A stretch of DNA of 64,000 nt from Kushneria avicenniae (GTDB lineage: Bacteria; Pseudomonadota; Gammaproteobacteria; Pseudomonadales; Halomonadaceae): NCBI RefSeq assembly GCF_900112585.1, contig NZ_FOLY01000005.1, positions 186,001 through 250,000 of the forward strand, given 5' to 3'. Below are positions 60,929 to 64,000 of this stretch, in pieces. The notes under the pieces are model-generated. The model made no database searches and was not told the DNA's origin. It worked only from the letters and a program-made list of their open reading frames with translations. Position 1 is the first letter of the stretch; every line of letters begins with the position of its first letter. The position numbers and the translations under genes were made by a program.

Positions 60929-61024
60929 GGTCGGCAACGTCGTGATCGATGGAAGTGAACAGGCCGTAGCGATGCACCCGATAACGGTGCCCGCGGATGG
61001 CACAATATAACAGGAGAGTGATGC

Positions 61025-62314
61025 ATGAGCCCCAGTGACGCCCCTGCCGATGCAGCAAGCGTTGACGATGGCAGCGGCCACGAGCCCTGGCTTTCCATCG
61101 TCGGCATTCAGGAGTCCGGCGCCGAGGAGCTGTGCGAACGGGCACGCGAGGCGATCAGCCAGGCCTCGGTGGTCTTTGGCGGCTCGCGGCATCTGGCGTT
61201 GACCGGCACGCTGATTCAGGGCACGCCGATCGCCTGGCCCTCGCCCCTGAGCGAGGGCATCAGCCAGCTGATGGCGCTGCGCGGTCAACGGGTCTGCGTG
61301 CTGGCTTCGGGCGATCCCTTTCACTATGGCATCGGCTCGACCCTGTCGGAATACATTCCCGCCGCCGAGATGATGGTCTTTCCCGCGCCGTCCGCCTTTT
61401 CGCTGGCCTGTGCCCGCCTGGGCTGGCCGCTGCAGAAAAGCCGGCTGTTGTCGCTGCACGGTCGCGCCATGAGCCGTCTCAACGGCCATCTGCATCACGG
61501 CGTGCGTGTGGTGGCACTGACCAGCGATGGTCAGGCGCCGGCCCTGATGGCCGGCATGCTTGTCGAACGCAACATGGGCGAGACCCGCCTGACCGTGCTG
61601 GAAGCGCTGGGCGGGCCGCGTGAGAAGATCGCGTCCTTTACCGCGCAGGCGCTGGCCCGCGAGGATCGAACCTTTGATGCTCTCAATGTGGTGGCGCTCG
61701 AGATCGTTCAGCAGGGCGAGGGTGCCGTGGCCGGGCTGGCGCCCGGGCGCAGCGATGCGCTGTTCGAGCATGACGGTCAGATTACCCGTCGCGATATTCG
61801 TGCCATGACGCTGGCCCGGCTGTCACCGCGCCCGGGGGAGCGGCTATGGGACATCGGTGCCGGTGCCGGCTCGGTCGCCATCGAGTGGCTGCTGCTGGAT
61901 GATTCACTCGAGGCCGTGGCCATCGAGCGCGACGAGACCCGCCGCCAGCGCATTCGTCGCAATAGCGAAACACTGGGTGTGCCGCGCCTTGAGATCGTCT
62001 CGGGTGAGGCGCCCGCCGCGCTGGATGGCCTGGCCACGCCACAGGCCATCTTCGTGGGCGGCGGGGTGAGCGACATGGCGCTGATGGCGCGCTGCTTTGA
62101 TGCGCTGGCCCCCGGCGGCCGGCTGGTGGCCAACGCCGTGACGCTGGAAAGCGAGCTGGCGCTTGGCGAGTGCCATCGCCTGCTGGGCGGTGAGCTGATG
62201 CGACTGAGCCTTGAGCAGACCGCGCCGCTGGGCAGCATGATCGGCTGGACGCCAGCGCGTACCATTACGCAGTGGGCCTGGACCAAACCGCTGGATTTTC
62301 AGGGGGTGTCATGA
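61025..62314 (+). CDS. cobL: Precorrin-6Y C5,15-methyltransferase (decarboxylating) CobL
   Basis: A 429-residue bifunctional enzyme. The N-terminal CbiE-like half has [38 protein letters not shown] and [19 protein letters not shown]. The C-terminal CbiT-like half (from about residue 250) has the Rossmann SAM motif [17 protein letters not shown] and a late FVGGGVSD. It methylates C5 and C15 and decarboxylates the ring-C acetate to give precorrin-8X. It is coupled to cobM through an ATGA overlap. Confidence 0.95.
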   Translation: MSPSDAPADAASVDDGSGHEPWLSIVGIQESGAEELCERAREAISQASVVFGGSRHLALTGTLIQGTPIAWPSPLSEGISQLMALRGQRVCVLASGDPFHYGIGSTLSEYIPAAEMMVFPAPSAFSLACARLGWPLQKSRLLSLHGRAMSRLNGHLHHGVRVVALTSDGQAPALMAGMLVERNMGETRLTVLEALGGPREKIASFTAQALAREDRTFDALNVVALEIVQQGEGAVAGLAPGRSDALFEHDGQITRRDIRAMTLARLSPRPGERLWDIGAGAGSVAIEWLLLDDSLEAVAIERDETRRQRIRRNSETLGVPRLEIVSGEAPAALDGLATPQAIFVGGGVSDMALMARCFDALAPGGRLVANAVTLESELALGECHRLLGGELMRLSLEQTAPLGSMIGWTPARTITQWAWTKPLDFQGVS

Positions 62315-63102
62315 CGGTCCATTTCATCGGTGCCGGCCCCGGGGCGGCCGACCTGATCACCGTGCGCGGTCAGCGCCTGCTCGCGCAGTGTCCGGTGTGT
62401 CTCTATGCCGGCTCCACGGTGGCCACTGAACTGCTGGAACACTGTCCGAGCGGGGCGCGTCTGATCAATACCGCGCCGCTGGACCTTGATGCGATCGAGG
62501 CCGAGTATCTGCGCGCCCATCACAACCATGAGGCGGTGGCCCGGCTGCATTCGGGCGATCTCTCGGTGTACAGCGCGCTGGCCGAGCAGCTCAGGCGTTT
62601 GAGACACCACGGCATCGATTATACCCTGACGCCCGGTGTGCCGGCCTTTTCGGCGGCCGCGGCGCTTGTTGAGTGCGAGCTGACGGTGCCGGAAGTGGCG
62701 CAGAGCGTGGTGCTGACCCGGCTGTCCGGAAGGGCGTCGAAAATGCCGGAGCGTGAGCAGCTTGAAACCTTTGCCGAAAGCGGTGCGACGCTGGCGATCC
62801 ACCTGGCGATCCATCGGCTGGAAGAGATTACCACGCGGCTGACCCCCTTTTACGGCGCGGACTGTCCGGTGGCGGTGGTCTATCGCGCCAGCTGGCCGGA
62901 GGAGCGTCTGGTTGAGGGCGTGCTGGGTGATATCGTCAAGCGGCTGGCAGCGGACCCGATCGAGCGCAGCGCGCTGATTCTGGTCGGTCCGGCGCTGGCA
63001 AGTGATGATTTCCGCGACAGCGCGCTGTATGAAGCCGGCTATTGCCGGCGCTTTCGTCACGGCAACGCGGGCGATGCTCCGGTCGTGTCAGACAAGGGAT
63101 AG
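62311..63102 (+). CDS. cobM: Precorrin-4 C11-methyltransferase CobM
   Basis: A 263-residue methyltransferase starting within the cobL stop (ATGA). Motifs: [70 protein letters not shown] and [10 protein letters not shown], characteristic of CobM/CbiF. It adds the C11 methyl to precorrin-4, making precorrin-5. The next step, C1 methylation by CobF or CbiD, has no gene in this window, nor does the cobaltochelatase. Confidence 0.95.
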   Translation: MTVHFIGAGPGAADLITVRGQRLLAQCPVCLYAGSTVATELLEHCPSGARLINTAPLDLDAIEAEYLRAHHNHEAVARLHSGDLSVYSALAEQLRRLRHHGIDYTLTPGVPAFSAAAALVECELTVPEVAQSVVLTRLSGRASKMPEREQLETFAESGATLAIHLAIHRLEEITTRLTPFYGADCPVAVVYRASWPEERLVEGVLGDIVKRLAADPIERSALILVGPALASDDFRDSALYEAGYCRRFRHGNAGDAPVVSDKG

Positions 63103-63111
63103 GAAAAAAGC

Positions 63112-63651
63112 ATGCAAAACGATCTGCCCGGCACGGGCGCCGATGATGACGCCGCCTATGCCTTCCGGGAGCATCGACTGTCGTGGGTGGCCTACGGAGA
63201 TGCCGTTCTCAAGGGGGGCGTGGCGATCGCCATCAGCGTTGCGCTGATGCTCTCGCCGCGCTGGATCACGGTGGCGCCCATTACCGCACAGGTGCTGTTT
63301 TACGCCGGTATTGCCTTTGCCCTCTGCGCGCTGGCGCTTTCAATCTATCGACTCTGCTATCTCCGCCGCGTGCGGCTTTATACCGATCAGGACGGCGTAT
63401 GGTGCTATCGCGGCATTCTGCCGTGGCGGCGCGGCATCGTTGGCACCAACTGGCGCGACGTGCGCCAGGCGAGCTACGGCACCGGTTTTGTGCGCTGGGT
63501 CACGAAGGCCTACCCGATCAACGTGGACAATCGCTTTACCGATACTGACCCGATCACGCTTGCCCACGTGCACCGTGGCCATGAGTTTGTCGGCCATGTG
63601 AATGCCTGGCGCAACCGGATGCTGCGCCAGGACGACGAGACGCTGCGCTGA
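63112..63651 (+). CDS. Small membrane protein of unknown function
   Basis: A 179-residue protein with AGGAAAAAAGC before its ATG, nine bases after cobM. The N-terminal 30 residues are polar and are followed by two transmembrane helices (about residues 34-50 and 58-80). A C-terminal soluble domain of about 95 residues (RRVRLYTDQDGVWCYRGILPWRRGIVGTNWRDV, and so on) looks like the bacterial PH-like domains of YdbT-type proteins, though I am not certain. It may be co-transcribed with cobL-M, but no known role in B12 synthesis exists. Confidence 0.7.
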   Translation: MQNDLPGTGADDDAAYAFREHRLSWVAYGDAVLKGGVAIAISVALMLSPRWITVAPITAQVLFYAGIAFALCALALSIYRLCYLRRVRLYTDQDGVWCYRGILPWRRGIVGTNWRDVRQASYGTGFVRWVTKAYPINVDNRFTDTDPITLAHVHRGHEFVGHVNAWRNRMLRQDDETLR

Positions 63652-64000
63652 TCAGGTTTCGACCGGCGGCTGATGCTCCCTGACGACCCTGCGATCGCGA
63701 ATGCAGTCCTCTTCATGGGACGCCTCCCGCCAGGGTTCCTGAATACCGGTGCTGACCCACTCGGCCACCGCCGGGTGGGACAGCAGCCGATCCACATAGG
63801 CCATGGCCTGCTCATTGAGATCGAGCTGATAATTTTTGAGGCGCACCGCCACCGGAGCGAAAAAGGCATCCACTGCGGTAAAGCGATCGCCGGCCAGCCA
63901 GGGGCCGCCAAAGCGCTCCAGTCCGAAACACCACAGCGATTCGAGACGCTTTAGATCACGCTTGAGCGCCTCGCTCGGCGTGGTCAGCGCAATGACCAGC
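63652..64000 (-). CDS. Glutathione S-transferase family protein, C-terminal part (5' end outside window)
   Basis: Reading on the minus strand from the window edge gives about 115 residues of open frame ending at TGA (63652-63654). It carries the GST C-terminal helical domain, with RLESLWCFGLERFGGPWLAGDRFTAVDAFFAP containing the N-capping box and hydrophobic staple region typical of GSTs, then LNEQAMAYVDRLLSHPAVAEW. The thioredoxin-like N-terminal domain lies beyond position 64000. The stop codon directly abuts the stop of the small membrane protein gene. The substrate cannot be predicted. Confidence 0.82.
   Translation of the reverse strand, partial: LVIALTTPSEALKRDLKRLESLWCFGLERFGGPWLAGDRFTAVDAFFAPVAVRLKNYQLDLNEQAMAYVDRLLSHPAVAEWVSTGIQEPWREASHEEDCIRDRRVVREHQPPVET

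Noticed and set aside
60929-61771. Extension of the cobK frame upstream to give a much larger protein
   Set aside because: It would read through the cobL start and coding region. Family length and motifs fit ATG 60928.

Overview
The window reads like a chromosomal segment of a moderately halophilic gammaproteobacterium of the Halomonadaceae type (Halomonas, Kushneria or Chromohalobacter relatives). The grounds are high GC, dense gene packing and gammaproteobacterial families such as TmcA, PACE efflux, SstT and a copper TonB receptor with CopC/CopD. The genus is an inference. I saw no rRNA, tRNA, CRISPR array, transposase or prophage.

Layout. 1-3138: the end of a 2-hydroxyacid dehydrogenase, an aldo/keto reductase and a GntP-type permease. 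3209-5270 (minus): a three-gene envelope/stress cluster (DUF3618, holin-like DUF1469, small membrane protein). 5595-6242 (minus): an AcrR-like TetR regulator, divergent from 6725-15794, which holds two successive copies of a PaoABC-type molybdenum hydroxylase operon. Only the second has a Tat leader. A deacetylase-fold amidohydrolase follows. 15803-18319: an alpha/beta hydrolase, a TetR regulator with a clear operator, and an SDR. 18501-22448: a copper block (DUF2946, OprC-like receptor with an in-frame stop, CopC, CopD). 22499-24932 (minus): two COG0523 GTPases, each preceded by a Zur-box-like site. 25042-26508: a PACE efflux gene and a divergent LysR gene flanking a LysR-type box. 26514-28235 (minus): a PilZ/HD-GYP protein that has lost two metal-binding histidines.

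28547-31750: an AraC regulator and a TonB siderophore receptor with Fur-like sites. 31936-34592 (minus): SstT, a secreted hypothetical protein and a DedA protein. 34762-38504: TmcA and PepD. 38763-45523: a complete Fur-type siderophore uptake operon (receptor, binding protein, two permeases, ATPase, FhuF-like reductase). 45587-48386: a secreted adenosine deaminase and an MFS transporter. 48701-51478: an FlhF with a long extra C-terminal half, away from other flagellar genes. 51607-54855: a FUSC/DUF1656/HlyD efflux operon. 54870-56288 (minus): a low-complexity secreted protein and 3-methyladenine DNA glycosylase. 56431-63102: the aerobic corrin-ring genes cobG-H-I-J, cobK (opposite strand), cobL-M. 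The window ends with a small membrane protein and a partial glutathione S-transferase.

The dominant theme is metals: copper, zinc, iron (two uptake systems), cobalt (B12) and molybdenum. Several palindromes and metalloregulator boxes can be read directly from the intergenic DNA and are listed separately. Operator assignments rest on symmetry and on resemblance to published consensus sites, without any search.
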